A stretch of DNA of 64,000 nucleotides from Actinomadura hibisca NBRC 15177 (GTDB lineage Bacteria > Actinomycetota > Actinomycetes > Streptosporangiales > Streptosporangiaceae). The position numbers and the translations under genes were made by a program. Location of the stretch: NCBI RefSeq assembly GCF_001552635.1, contig NZ_BCRO01000051.1, forward strand, positions 59,170-123,169. Direction: 5' to 3'. The stretch's first letter is position 1. Every line of letters begins with the position of its first letter. Below the pieces are notes generated by a model that was given only the letters and a program-made list of their open reading frames with translations, made no database searches and was not told the DNA's origin. Shown piece after piece: positions 39,041-48,477 of the stretch.

Positions 39041-39394
39041 GTGGACCTGAAGGTGAACGACTACACCACCGACGACGGTCTCACCGTCATCACGGTGGAG
39101 GGCGAGATCGACGTCTACACGGCGCCGAAGCTTCGCGAGAAGCTCATCGACCTGGTCAACAAGGGCAAGTTCCACCTGCTGGTGGACATGGAGAAGGTCG
39201 AGTTCCTCGACTCGACGGGCCTGGGCGTGCTGGTCGGCGGCCTGAAGCGCGTGCGCGCGCACGACGGCTCGCTGGAGCTGGTGTGCACCCAGGAGCGCAT
39301 CCTCAAGATCTTCCGGATCACCGGGCTGACCAAGGTCTTCGGCATCCACGACTCGATCGCCGATGCCGAGGAGAAGCGCAAGGGCGCCAAGTAG
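39041..39394 (+). CDS. bldG: BldG-type anti-sigma factor antagonist (STAS)
   Basis: The 117-residue protein starts at GTG (DLKVNDYTTDDGLTVITVEG). It is a complete STAS domain with DVYTAPKLREKLIDLVNKGK and the phospho-site LDSTGLGVLVGG (Ser58). Near identity to the streptomycete BldG pattern, the following anti-sigma gene and the nearby hppA reproduce a conserved actinobacterial block. Dephosphorylated BldG binds anti-sigma factors and frees sigma factors for stress response and development. The 260 bases upstream should hold its promoters. Confidence 0.9.
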   Translation: MDLKVNDYTTDDGLTVITVEGEIDVYTAPKLREKLIDLVNKGKFHLLVDMEKVEFLDSTGLGVLVGGLKRVRAHDGSLELVCTQERILKIFRITGLTKVFGIHDSIADAEEKRKGAK

Positions 39395-39406
39395 GCCCAC
39401 GCACAC

Positions 39407-39889
39407 ATGGCGACCGTTGAGCTCTCATTCAGTGCGCTGCCCGTCCATGTCCGCACGGCCCGCCTGATCGTCACCGCCGTGGCCCGGCGCAGTGGCATCG
39501 ACCAGGACCTGCTGGACGAGGTGCGGCTCGCCGTGGGCGAGGCCTGCTCCCGCGCGGTGGCGGCGCACCGTCGGCACTGCCCGGACGAGCCGGTGCGGCT
39601 GGAGTTGATCGACACCGACCACCGGTTCGAGGTCATCGTCAGCGACTCGGTCCCCGGCGACGACACCGCCGGACCCGGCGGCTCCGCGGCCCCGGCCGGC
39701 CTCCCCGAGGCCGGCGCGGCACGGGGCCTGGAGACGGCGGAGGACCTGGAGACCGCGCTCGACGACGGGTCGATGGACCTCGGGCTGGCCGTGATCGAGG
39801 GCCTGGCCGAGGACGTGGAGATCACCACGACCCCCAAGGGCGTCCAGATCCGCATGAGCTGGCCGTCCGCACCCGCTGCGACGTCCTAG
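39407..39889 (+). CDS. Anti-sigma factor, HATPase_c_2 serine kinase (RsbW/SpoIIAB-like)
   Basis: The 160-residue protein starts MATVELSFSALPVHVRTARL. It has an N-box LLDEVRLAVGEACSRAVAAH and a C-terminal MDLGLAVIEGLAEDVEIT with GLxxI, typical of the GHKL fold. A Pro/Gly/Ala-rich loop (residues of about 88-118) interrupts the ATP lid. It lies 12 bases after bldG and is the expected BldG partner: it binds a sigma factor and phosphorylates the antagonist. The glycine-rich ATP-lid motif is degenerate, so kinase activity is not certain. Confidence 0.82.
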   Translation: MATVELSFSALPVHVRTARLIVTAVARRSGIDQDLLDEVRLAVGEACSRAVAAHRRHCPDEPVRLELIDTDHRFEVIVSDSVPGDDTAGPGGSAAPAGLPEAGAARGLETAEDLETALDDGSMDLGLAVIEGLAEDVEITTTPKGVQIRMSWPSAPAATS

Positions 39890-40445
39890 CGCACCCCCCC
39901 GTCCCGAACGCGCCGAAGGCCCCGTCCCCGCAAGGGACGGGGCCTTCGCCGTGTCCGGGAAGCGGGGGGCGGTGGGCTCGGATGCGGTCTGGCGGTGGAA
40001 AACGCCGGTCCTGTCGGGCTCAAGGGGGCCCGGGTGCGGGCGGGGACGGTGATTATGAGATCGTCTTCTGAGCATTGGTGGGACGCCGTTATTCGGGTGG
40101 CGTCTATTAGGGTTTTCGGGGTGGCCGGATGGGGCCTGTGTGGCTGGTGTGAAAGAAATTCGTCGCCGTCAATGCTGATCCTGGCGATACTTCCCTACCT
40201 GTGCTCTGACCTGGCCTGATCGCTTCCGTGGCGAAGAATTGGGCAAAAATCAACGCCGGTCCGGTTGCGCTTTCGCGTCAACTCGATGAAATGCCGCCCG
40301 CCCTTCTCCTCGCCAGGCGGCCTGCGCGGACTCCCGGAACCCGCGCCATCGCGGAGAAAGTTCCAAATCCTCGCGCGCGGGGTACGCGGTAAAGATCGTC
40401 CTTTCTCTGGACGGTTCGATCCCACGCCCCTGTCGAGGAGGACGG
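39890..40445. other. Intergenic region between the anti-sigma gene and hppA
   Basis: 556 bases with no supported gene. It contains the strong hairpin at 39914..39948. After that comes a stretch less GC-rich than its surroundings (about 40,040..40,290), which probably carries the hppA promoter and a long leader. The hppA ribosome site GAGGAGG lies just before 40446. No riboswitch fold is recognised. Confidence 0.45.
39914..39948 (+). terminator. Strong hairpin terminator after bldG/anti-sigma
   Basis: Fifteen bases, CGAAGGCCCCGTCCC, pair perfectly with the complement at 39934..39948 across the loop CGCAA. This is the most stable simple hairpin in the region and lies 24 bases after the anti-sigma stop. 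Confidence 0.8.
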
Positions 40446-42965
40446 ATGTCTGGGCTTTCCCTGTCAAGCCCGGCCGGCGCAGAAGTGGATCTCGGCGGCG
40501 GCGACCTCACCCTGGTCGTCGTCGTCGCAGTGGTCGCGCTGCTGGCACTGGCCGTCGCCGCAGGTCTGGTACGCGAGGTGCTGGCCGCCGGCCAGGGCAC
40601 CGACAAGATGCAGGAGATCGCGCGCGCCGTGCAGGAGGGCGCGCTCGCCTACCTGAGACGCCAGTTCCGCACGGTCGCGGTCTTCGTGGTCCTGATCCCG
40701 CTCGTCCTCCTGCTGCTGCCCGCCGACTCGACCGGGGAACGGATCGGCCGTTCGGTGTTCTTCGTCATCGGGGCGCTGTTCTCCGCGGTGACCGGGTTCG
40801 TCGGCATGTGGCTGGCGGTGCGCGGCAACGTCCGCGTCGCGGCGGCCGCCCGGGAGGAGGGCGGCGAGCGCAAGGCGATGCGGATCGCCTTCCGCACCGG
40901 CGGCGTGGCCGGGATGTTCACGGTCGGCCTCGGGCTGTTCGGGGCGGCCGTGGTGGTGCTGGCCTACAAGGGCGACGCGCCCAAGGTGCTGGAGGGCTTC
41001 GGGTTCGGCGCGGCGCTGCTGGCGATGTTCATGCGGGTCGGCGGCGGCATCTTCACCAAGGCCGCCGACGTGGGCGCCGACCTGGTCGGCAAGGTCGAGC
41101 AGGGCATCCCCGAGGACGACCCGCGCAACGCCGCCACGATCGCCGACAACGTGGGCGACAACGTCGGCGACTGCGCGGGCATGGCGGCCGACCTGTTCGA
41201 GTCCTACGCGGTCATGCTGGTGGCCGCACTGATCCTGGGCAGCGCCGCGTTCGGCACCGAGGGCCTGGTGTTCCCGCTGATCGTGCCGATGATCGGCGTG
41301 ATCACCGCGGTGATCGGGATCTTCGCGGTGGCGCCGCGCGCCAGGGACCGCTCGGGCATGTCGGCGATCAACCGGGGCTTCTTCATCTCGGCGATCATCT
41401 CGGCGGTGCTGGTCGCGGTCGCGGCGTTCGTGTACCTGCCCTCCTCGTTCGCCGACCTGTCGGGCGTCTCCGACCAGGGCGTGCGCGGTCTGGACGCCGA
41501 CCCGCGCTGGGTGGCGCTGGGCGCGGTGCTGATCGGCATCGTGCTGGCCAGCGCGATCCAGCTGCTCACCGGCTACTTCACCGAGACCAGCCGCAAGCCG
41601 GTCAAGGAGGTCACCGCCAGCGCCCGCACCGGGCCCGCGACGGTGATCCTGGCGGGCATCTCGCTCGGCCTGGAGTCGGCCGTCTACACCGCCCTGGTGA
41701 TCGGCGGCGCGGTCTACGGGGCGTTCCTGCTGGGCTTCGGCAACACGACGGTGGCGCTGTTCGCGGTCGCGATGGCCGGGACCGGGCTGCTCACCACGGT
41801 CGGCGTGATCGTGTCGATGGACACCTTCGGGCCGGTCTCCGACAACGCGCAGGGCATCGCCGAGATGTCCGGCGACGTGCAGGGCGAGGCCGCGGCGGTG
41901 CTGGAGCGGCTGGACGCGGTCGGCAACACCACCAAGGCGATCACCAAGGGCATCGCGATCGCGACGGCGGTGCTGGCGGCGACCGCGCTGTTCGGCTCGT
42001 TCCGGACGACGGTGGTCAGCGCGCTCCAGAACGCCTCGCAGGACGCCAAGGACGCGCTGGGCTCGTTCGCGGACTTCAGCCTGTCGATCGACAACCCGAA
42101 CGTGCTGATCGGCCTGATCGCGGGCGCCTCGGTGGTGTTCCTGTTCTCCGGCCTGGCGATCATGGCGGTGGGCCGGGCGGCCGGGCGGGTCGTGGTGGAG
42201 GTCCGCCAGCAGTTCCGCGACCACCCCGGGATCATGGACTACACCGAGAAGCCCGACTACGGCCGGGTGATCGACATCTGCACCCGGGACGCGCAGCGCG
42301 AGCTGGCCACGCCGGGTCTGCTGGCCATCCTGACGCCGATCGCGGTCGGCTTCGCGCTCGGGTACGCGCCGCTGGGCGCGTTCCTGGGCGGCGCGATCGC
42401 GGCCGGGGTGCTGATGGCGGTGTTCCTCGCCAACTCCGGCGGCGCGTGGGACAACGCCAAGAAGATGGTCGAGGAGGGCCATCTGGGCGGCAAGGGCAGC
42501 CCGGCGCACGAGGCCACGGTGATCGGCGACACGGTCGGCGACCCGTTCAAGGACACCGCGGGCCCGGCGATCAACCCGCTGATCAAGGTGATGAACCTAG
42601 TCGCGCTGCTGATCGCCGACGCCGTGGTCACCTACGCGGGCAACGTGCCGCTGCGCGTGGGCGTCACGGTGGGCGCGGTGGCGGTGGTGGTCGCGGCCAT
42701 CGTCGTCTCCAAGCGGCGCGCCGACCCGATCGGCGCGGGCGAGGCGGGCGGCACGGAGGGCCCCGGGCGGGTCGCCGGGACGCCCGAGCCCGCCGCCGTC
42801 GGCGCGACCGGGACGGAGCGGGACGCGGGCGCGACGCCCGCCGCGCCCGCCGCCGAGCGCGTCGAGGCCGTCCCCGCCGCGGGAACGGCCGCGCCCGTCA
42901 CGACCGAGAAGGCCGAGAACGGCAAGCCCGCCGTCGGCGGAGAGGCACCGCCCGAGAAGAAGTGA
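40446..42965 (+). CDS. hppA: Membrane H+-translocating pyrophosphatase, K+-independent type
   Basis: The 839-residue protein has about 16 membrane helices. The catalytic signature is GGGIFTKAADVGADLVGKVE with EDDPRNAATIADNVGDNVGD (from about residue 199), and the late GGAWDNAKKMVEEG is also present. Lys497 in GNTTKAITKG replaces the Ala of K+-dependent enzymes, the known marker of K+ independence. It couples PPi hydrolysis to proton export. A hydrophilic Ala/Glu/Pro C-tail of about 85 residues follows the last helix. Start at ATG 40446 after GAGGAGG. Neighbouring bldG is the conserved arrangement. Confidence 0.93.
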   Translation: MSGLSLSSPAGAEVDLGGGDLTLVVVVAVVALLALAVAAGLVREVLAAGQGTDKMQEIARAVQEGALAYLRRQFRTVAVFVVLIPLVLLLLPADSTGERIGRSVFFVIGALFSAVTGFVGMWLAVRGNVRVAAAAREEGGERKAMRIAFRTGGVAGMFTVGLGLFGAAVVVLAYKGDAPKVLEGFGFGAALLAMFMRVGGGIFTKAADVGADLVGKVEQGIPEDDPRNAATIADNVGDNVGDCAGMAADLFESYAVMLVAALILGSAAFGTEGLVFPLIVPMIGVITAVIGIFAVAPRARDRSGMSAINRGFFISAIISAVLVAVAAFVYLPSSFADLSGVSDQGVRGLDADPRWVALGAVLIGIVLASAIQLLTGYFTETSRKPVKEVTASARTGPATVILAGISLGLESAVYTALVIGGAVYGAFLLGFGNTTVALFAVAMAGTGLLTTVGVIVSMDTFGPVSDNAQGIAEMSGDVQGEAAAVLERLDAVGNTTKAITKGIAIATAVLAATALFGSFRTTVVSALQNASQDAKDALGSFADFSLSIDNPNVLIGLIAGASVVFLFSGLAIMAVGRAAGRVVVEVRQQFRDHPGIMDYTEKPDYGRVIDICTRDAQRELATPGLLAILTPIAVGFALGYAPLGAFLGGAIAAGVLMAVFLANSGGAWDNAKKMVEEGHLGGKGSPAHEATVIGDTVGDPFKDTAGPAINPLIKVMNLVALLIADAVVTYAGNVPLRVGVTVGAVAVVVAAIVVSKRRADPIGAGEAGGTEGPGRVAGTPEPAAVGATGTERDAGATPAAPAAERVEAVPAAGTAAPVTTEKAENGKPAVGGEAPPEKK

Positions 42966-43095
42966 CCCGAGGGATCCATCCCGCCCCCGTGCGCAGGGCC
43001 CGCGCGCGGGGGCGGGGTGTGTCCGGAGCGCGGGACGGCGGTCGTACGCTGTAGCGGGACGCGATGTCCCGCCCGGCACGGCAGGAGGCACGTGC

Positions 43096-43323
43096 GTGAG
43101 CGACAGGACGGAATCGTGGGCCAGGCGCCTGCTCGTCTTCGTGCTGGGGCAGTTCGGCATCGTCCCGGGCGACCGCCGTCGGCCGCCCGGCCAGGCAGGA
43201 GGCGTGAAGGTGAGCGGCGAGAAGAAGACGGTCTCGGGGCCCAAGGGCTTCGCCATCGTCCTGATCGGGATGCTCGGCATCATGGCGGTGCTGTGGGGGC
43301 TGGCGGCCCTGGTCGCGCCCTGA
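43096..43323 (+). CDS. Small single-helix membrane protein
   Basis: The 75-residue product starts with GTG (SDRTESWARRLLVFVLGQFG). A basic linker (GDRRRPPGQAGGVKVSGEKK) precedes a C-terminal membrane helix (GFAIVLIGMLGIMAVLWGLA). No family was recognised. It lies between hppA and the SixA-like gene on the same strand. Confidence 0.5.
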   Translation: MSDRTESWARRLLVFVLGQFGIVPGDRRRPPGQAGGVKVSGEKKTVSGPKGFAIVLIGMLGIMAVLWGLAALVAP

Positions 43324-43360
43324 GCCGTCCGGCGTGGTCCGCGCGGGCTAGGGTGACGGC

Positions 43361-43828
43361 ATGCCGACCCTCATCGTGCTGCGCCACGCCAAGGCCGTCG
43401 CCGGTCTCGGCGTCGTCGACTTCGACCGCCCGCTGGCCGACCGGGGGCGGCGCGACGCGGCCGCGACGGGCGACTGGTTGCGCGCCGAGGGCCTGGTGCC
43501 GGTCCTGGCGCTGTGCTCCACCGCCGTCCGGACCCGGCAGACCCTCGACCTGCTGGACCTCAAGACCGAGGTGAGCCACGAGGCGAGGCTGTACGACAAC
43601 GAGCCCGAGATCGTGCTGGACCTGGTGCGCCAGACCGGCGACGACGTGGGAACGCTCCTGGTCGTCGGGCACAACCCGTCGACGCACCAGGTGGTGCACG
43701 ACCTGACCGGCGACGCCCCGGAGTCCTTCCCGACCTGCGCCCTCGCGGTGATCGAGCTGACCGCCCCCTGGGCCGAGACCTGGCCCGGCGGCGGCGCGCT
43801 GACCACCTTCCGCACGCCCAAGGACTGA
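43361..43828 (+). CDS. SixA-like histidine phosphatase
   Basis: The 155-residue protein begins MPTLIVLRHAKAVAGLGVVD. It has the catalytic RHG-type motif as LRHAK, then RPLADRGRRDAAATGDWLRA, CSTAVRTRQT and VVGHNPSTHQVVHDL with the second catalytic His. This is the SixA branch of the histidine phosphatase superfamily. The E. coli member dephosphorylates phosphohistidine on signalling or PTS proteins. The target here is unknown. Confidence 0.85.
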   Translation: MPTLIVLRHAKAVAGLGVVDFDRPLADRGRRDAAATGDWLRAEGLVPVLALCSTAVRTRQTLDLLDLKTEVSHEARLYDNEPEIVLDLVRQTGDDVGTLLVVGHNPSTHQVVHDLTGDAPESFPTCALAVIELTAPWAETWPGGGALTTFRTPKD

Positions 43829-43833
43829 CCCGC

Positions 43834-46089
43834 TCAGACCCCGGTCTCGGGGCGGGCCGCCTTGACGGACGCCCCGATCAGCTCGTCGGTGTCGCGGCGC
43901 AGGGCCCGCACCGCGTGGCGGGTGCCCGCCACCTGCAACAGGGCGTGCCGCAGCGGCGTGAACTCGTCGGTCCCCACGCCCGCCTTCACCTCGGCGCGGC
44001 GACGCCGGGCCAGGCCCGCCAGGTGCCGGTCGAGGTCGGCGAACTCCTCCTCCAGCCGCTCGGCAGGGGACGGGGCCGCCTCGCCCTGCGGCGGGTCGGT
44101 GTCCTCCAGCTCGGCGGCGGCCTCCTCCAGCCGGTCGGCCAGGCGGTCCAGGATCTCGGGGATGGGCCCCGCGTCCACCTCCTCCTCGCGGGACAGGCGG
44201 CCGATCGCGATCAGGTGGTCGCGGACGCGGTGCGCGCCGCGCACGATCGCGCGCAGCTCGGCGATCCGCGCGGCGTCGGGCACCCGCTCCTCGCCCAGCC
44301 GCTTGCGGGTGGCGGCGACGCTGTCGGTGGCGTCCTCGGCGGCGCTGGTGGTGTCGAAGGGGAGCCGGTCCAGCTCGCCCTCCACCAGCCGGGAGGTGGC
44401 GCGGGTCAGGTCGGCGTGCGCCGACAGCAGGCGGCCGAGCTGGAGCGGGAGGCGCTCGGCGTGCCCGGTCGGCCACAGCAGCCGGACGGCCAGGAACACC
44501 AGCACGCAGCCCGCCAGCGTCAGCAGGATGCGCTCCCCGGCGGCGGTCCAGTCCGAGGGCGCGGAGAAGTCCAGCAACATCATCGCGAGCGGCGTGCCGA
44601 ACAGCGCCCAGTAGGCGAAGTTGACCGGCCGCAGCGCGAACCCGGCCAGCGCGAACGCGAACAGGATCAGCGCCGCGGTGACCTGGCCGGGCGCCAGCGC
44701 GAGCAGCACCGCCGCGATCGCCGAGCCCGCCGCGGTGCCGCCGACGCGCTGCGCGAGCCGCGTCATGGTCTCGCCGTAGGTGCCGCGCAGGCTCTGCATC
44801 ACGGTGATCGTCATCCAGTGGCCGTGCGCCAGCTTCAGCGCGGCCGAGAGCGACATCGCCACCGCCACGGCCAGGCCGACCCGGCCGACCTGCCGGAAGC
44901 CCGGCGAGCGGGTCCGCACGGCCCGGCCCATCCGCGCCCACGCCGACAGCGGGTGCACGCCGGGCAGCGGGCGGGGCGGGCCGACGCCGATGCGCAGCCC
45001 GCCCGCGACGATGCGGCGCGCGCCGTCCACGCCCGCCGTCACCCGGTCGAGGGAGCGGCGGATCTGGCCGATCAGCGCGGCGGCGACCAGGTCCTCGTCC
45101 CCGGCCAGCCCGGCGCGGCGGATCTTCTCGCTCTGCCGGGCCAGCCGCCGCACCGCCGCCGACTCCAGGTCGCCGAGCGGGGTCTCGCCCGCCGTGGCGA
45201 CCGCGCCCGCCAGCAGCCGCAACCGCGCGGCCAGCGCGGAGACCGCGACGTGCGCCTCCATCTCCCACTCCCGGCGCGGCGGATGCCTGCGGGCGGCCTC
45301 GATCAGCGACTGGAGCGCGACGGTCTCGTGCATGATCCGGGCCAGCGCGTCCACGAACCGTTCGGGCCGCGACGGCTCGTCGCCGCCGGGCGGCCGGTAG
45401 AAGCCGACGGTGCCGCGCGCCGCCCCCAGGGCGCGGGCGGCGGCGCGGCGGCGCTCCGACCAGTACGGCTGGCGCGCCACCGTCGCCAGGTCGGGATCGT
45501 CGACCTCCAGGGCCCGGACGGCGTCGTCGTCAGATGCCGTGGTGCTCTCGGCGACCGCGTCCAGCGCCTCGGCGACGGCCTCGGCCGCCTCGGCGAGCGC
45601 CGCCTGCAACGGCCGCATCCGCCGCGCGGGCCACGGCGCGAGCAGCAGCACGCTCACCCACAGGCCGCCGAGCAGCTCCAGGAACCCGTTGTAGACGACG
45701 TCGTCGGTCGCGGGCCGGACGGCGGTCATCAGCACCGCCAGCGCGGCCGTCGGCCCGATCCACGAGATCATGCTGCCCAGCGCCACGATCGGCGGGACCA
45801 CCAGCACCGTCAGCCAGGCGTGCCCGGCGAGGTGCCCGCCGACGGTCGCGCCCACCGTCACCACCAGCACGGCCCCGGCGAGGTTGCGGGCCCGCGCGCC
45901 GTAGGGGCCCTCGGGCGCGCGCAGCGCCACCAGGTACGCGCCGAGCGCGATCATCGCGCCCTGCGCGGCGCGGCCGGTGAGCGCCCCGGCGACCAGCGGC
46001 ACGGCGAGGGCGAGCGCGGAGGCCAGGCCGTAGAAGGGCGCGGCGCGCCCGTCGATCCGGGCGTACGCCTCCCGCGCACGCTGCAGCAC
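43834..46089 (-). CDS. FUSC/aromatic acid exporter-like membrane protein
   Basis: The 751-residue protein has two blocks of membrane helices (about 20-170 and about 385-530). Each is followed by a soluble helical region, the layout of FUSC/YccS-type transporters. Typical phrases are LAHGHWMTITVMQSLRGTYG and ETMTRLAQRVGGTAAGSAIA. The C-terminal 220 residues are cytoplasmic coiled coil. Members are thought to export aromatic acids or similar compounds; substrate unknown. It converges with the SixA-like gene, with a five-base gap. Confidence 0.8.
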   Translation of the reverse strand: MLQRAREAYARIDGRAAPFYGLASALALAVPLVAGALTGRAAQGAMIALGAYLVALRAPEGPYGARARNLAGAVLVVTVGATVGGHLAGHAWLTVLVVPPIVALGSMISWIGPTAALAVLMTAVRPATDDVVYNGFLELLGGLWVSVLLLAPWPARRMRPLQAALAEAAEAVAEALDAVAESTTASDDDAVRALEVDDPDLATVARQPYWSERRRAAARALGAARGTVGFYRPPGGDEPSRPERFVDALARIMHETVALQSLIEAARRHPPRREWEMEAHVAVSALAARLRLLAGAVATAGETPLGDLESAAVRRLARQSEKIRRAGLAGDEDLVAAALIGQIRRSLDRVTAGVDGARRIVAGGLRIGVGPPRPLPGVHPLSAWARMGRAVRTRSPGFRQVGRVGLAVAVAMSLSAALKLAHGHWMTITVMQSLRGTYGETMTRLAQRVGGTAAGSAIAAVLLALAPGQVTAALILFAFALAGFALRPVNFAYWALFGTPLAMMLLDFSAPSDWTAAGERILLTLAGCVLVFLAVRLLWPTGHAERLPLQLGRLLSAHADLTRATSRLVEGELDRLPFDTTSAAEDATDSVAATRKRLGEERVPDAARIAELRAIVRGAHRVRDHLIAIGRLSREEEVDAGPIPEILDRLADRLEEAAAELEDTDPPQGEAAPSPAERLEEEFADLDRHLAGLARRRRAEVKAGVGTDEFTPLRHALLQVAGTRHAVRALRRDTDELIGASVKAARPETGV

Positions 46090-46189
46090 CGGCCGTCTCC
46101 CCCCGCGTGTCCCGCCTCGGTCGTACCCGGAAACGGGGCGGACGGATCACCTCAAGGGCGGCCGGATCAGGTGGGAACGGTCACGCGGG

Positions 46190-47389
46190 TCAGCGCGGGT
46201 CGGCGGCGTCGGCCGCCTCGATCTCCTCGCGGGAGATGCCCAACAGGAACAGGATCGTGTCGAGGTAGGGCACGTTGACGGCGGTGTCGGCGGCCTGCCG
46301 CACGACGGGCTTGGCGTTGTAGGCGACGCCGAGCCCGGCGGCCTGGAGCATGTCCAGGTCGTTGGCGCCGTCGCCGATCGCGACGGTCTGGCTGACCGGG
46401 ACCCCGGCCTCGCGGGCGAAGCGCTCCAGCGCGGCGGCCTTGCCCGCGCGGTCGATGACGGGGCCGACCACGCGGCCGGTCAGCTTGCCGTTCTCGATCT
46501 CCAGCGTGTTGGCGGCCGAGTAGTCGATGCCGAGGTCGTCGACCAGCGCGTCGGTGACCTGGGTGAAGCCGCCGCTGACGATGGCGAACTTGTAGTCGAG
46601 CCGCTTGAGCGTGCGGACCATGGTGCGCGCGCCGGAGGCGAGCTGCACCTCGCGCCGCACGTCGTCGATGGCGCCCGCGTCGAGCCCGGCCAGCAGCGCG
46701 ACGCGCTCGCGCAGTGAACCCTCGAAGTCGAGTTCGCCGCGCATGGCGGCCTCGGTGACCTTGGCGACCTCGTCGAGGCAGCCCGCGTGCTCGGCCAGCA
46801 GCTCGATGACCTCGCCCTGGATGAGGGTGGAGTCGACGTCCATGACGATCAGCCGCTTGGCGCGGCGGTGCAGCCCGGCGTGCTGGACGGCGACGTCGAC
46901 CTGCTGCTCGGCGGCCTCCTTGGCGAGGTCGGCGCGCAGCGCGTCGGGGTCGGCGCCGGAGACGTCCAGCTCGATGCAGGTGACCGGGTAGTGCGCCAGG
47001 CGCTCGATGCGGTCGATGTTGGCGCCGCCGGCGGCGATGCGGCCGGAGATCCCGGCCATCGCGGCGGGCTTGAGGGGCGCGCCGAGCACCGTGACGTGGA
47101 GCCGGCCGCGGCGGCGCGGCAGCCGCTTGTCGCGGCCGGTGGACAGCTCCACCTCCATGTCGAGGTCGCCCGCGACGCGTTCGGCGGCGGCCCAGACCTG
47201 CCCGATGTCGGCGCCGTCGGAGTAGGCGACCAGGACGCCCAGCACGAGCCGGCCGCGGATGACGACCTGCTCGACGTCGGCGACGGTGACGGGGAACTCG
47301 GCCAGCGTGGTGAACAGGCGCGAGGTGACGCCGGGGCGGTCGCGGCCGGTGAGCGTGATGAGCAGCGTGCGCTGTGGTGAGCCGTCCAT
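46190..47389 (-). CDS. serB: Phosphoserine phosphatase SerB with N-terminal ACT domains
   Basis: The 399-residue protein starts MDGSPQRTLLITLTGRDRPG (a GTG nine bases upstream is possible). Residues of about 8-170 are two ACT-type modules. The HAD domain has the nucleophile motif VMDVDSTLIQGE (Asp184, Asp186), SGGFTQV, a conserved Lys in DRAGKAAALERF and IGDGANDLDML. It removes phosphate from O-phosphoserine in the last step of serine synthesis. The ACT modules suggest amino-acid feedback, as in mycobacterial SerB2. Confidence 0.93.
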   Translation of the reverse strand: MDGSPQRTLLITLTGRDRPGVTSRLFTTLAEFPVTVADVEQVVIRGRLVLGVLVAYSDGADIGQVWAAAERVAGDLDMEVELSTGRDKRLPRRRGRLHVTVLGAPLKPAAMAGISGRIAAGGANIDRIERLAHYPVTCIELDVSGADPDALRADLAKEAAEQQVDVAVQHAGLHRRAKRLIVMDVDSTLIQGEVIELLAEHAGCLDEVAKVTEAAMRGELDFEGSLRERVALLAGLDAGAIDDVRREVQLASGARTMVRTLKRLDYKFAIVSGGFTQVTDALVDDLGIDYSAANTLEIENGKLTGRVVGPVIDRAGKAAALERFAREAGVPVSQTVAIGDGANDLDMLQAAGLGVAYNAKPVVRQAADTAVNVPYLDTILFLLGISREEIEAADAADPR

Positions 47390-47451
47390 GCTGCTCACCA
47401 CGGTACCGGTCCGTCGGCGGCGTTGTGTGCGACGTCCAGCATCCGGACGTG

Positions 47452-48477
47452 TCAGGGCAGGAACAGGGTGAGGTCGCCGAACTCGTGCCAGCGGTAGCGC
47501 TCGGCGAGGGCGGCGCGGTAGGAGGCGGCGAGCAGGTCGCGGCCCGCGACGGCGGTGAGCATCAGCAGGTGGGAGGAGCGGGGCTCGTGCAGGCCGGTGA
47601 GCAGGCCGTCCACGGCGGCGACGCCGCGTTCGGGGGTGACGACGTGCTCGGTCCAGCCGTACGCCGCGCGCACCCGGCCGCCCGCGGCGGCGGTCTCCAG
47701 AGCGCGCACGACGGTGGTGCCGACCGCGACGACGCGACCGCCGCGGGCGCGCACGTGCTCGACCAGCCCGGCGGTGGGGGCGGGCACCTCGTAGCGTTCG
47801 GGATAGGGCGGCTCGTGGGCCTCGGGGGAGGCGACGCCGGTGTGCAGGACCAGCGGGGCGATCAGCACGCCGCGCGCCACCAGCCGGGTGACCAGCTCGG
47901 GCGTGAACGGGCGCGCCGCGCTCGGCATCTCCGCGCCGCCCGCCGAACGGTCCAGCGCGAACGCCGTCTGGTAGGCGTCCACCGGCTGCTCGCGGGGCAC
48001 GTACCCGTACCGGATCGGCACGCCGTGGCGGCGCAGGTAGGGCACCACGTCGGTGGAGAGGCGGGCCTGCCAGAGCCGTTCGGTGCGGCGCTCCTCCAGG
48101 GCGAGGGTCGCGCCGCCGGGCATCGGGATCCACTCGCCGGGGCAGCCGCCCGCGTAGGGGAGGGTGGCCTTCCCGGCGCGGCGGCGCAGCTCCACCAGCC
48201 AGGACCGCTCGTCGCCGCCCGGCACCGGTGTCGAGAAGTGCACGGCGATCCTGTCCAGGTGCACGGCGGCGGGCAGCGTGGCGGAGGTGTTGACCACCAG
48301 CAGGTCGCCGGGGCGCAGGAGCTCGGGCAGGTCGCCGAACATCCGGTGGGCGACCTCGCCGGTGGCGCGGCGGGCCACCAGCAGGCGGACGCCGTCGCGG
48401 GGCGTGCCGTGGGCCTCGGGCGGCTCGTGGGCCTCCAGGTCCGGGGGCAGGACGAAGTCGAGGGCGGTCTCGGTCAT
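47452..48477 (-). CDS. queA: QueA-like S-adenosylmethionine:tRNA ribosyltransferase-isomerase
   Basis: The 341-residue protein starts MTETALDFVLPPDLEAHEPP. It contains GDLLVVNTSATLPAAVHLDR, LVLHTGVASP, VRARGGRVVAVGTTVVRALE, GLLTGLHEPRSSHLLMLTAV and SYRAALAERYRWHEFGDLTL. This is the standard QueA series, with the late HEFGDLxLFL. QueA adds the epoxycyclopentane of queuosine to preQ1-tRNA. It is co-transcribed with an MFS gene and an SDR gene (ATGA overlaps), and no other queuosine gene is in the window. An altered role or preQ1 salvage is possible. Confidence 0.88.
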   Translation of the reverse strand: MTETALDFVLPPDLEAHEPPEAHGTPRDGVRLLVARRATGEVAHRMFGDLPELLRPGDLLVVNTSATLPAAVHLDRIAVHFSTPVPGGDERSWLVELRRRAGKATLPYAGGCPGEWIPMPGGATLALEERRTERLWQARLSTDVVPYLRRHGVPIRYGYVPREQPVDAYQTAFALDRSAGGAEMPSAARPFTPELVTRLVARGVLIAPLVLHTGVASPEAHEPPYPERYEVPAPTAGLVEHVRARGGRVVAVGTTVVRALETAAAGGRVRAAYGWTEHVVTPERGVAAVDGLLTGLHEPRSSHLLMLTAVAGRDLLAASYRAALAERYRWHEFGDLTLFLP

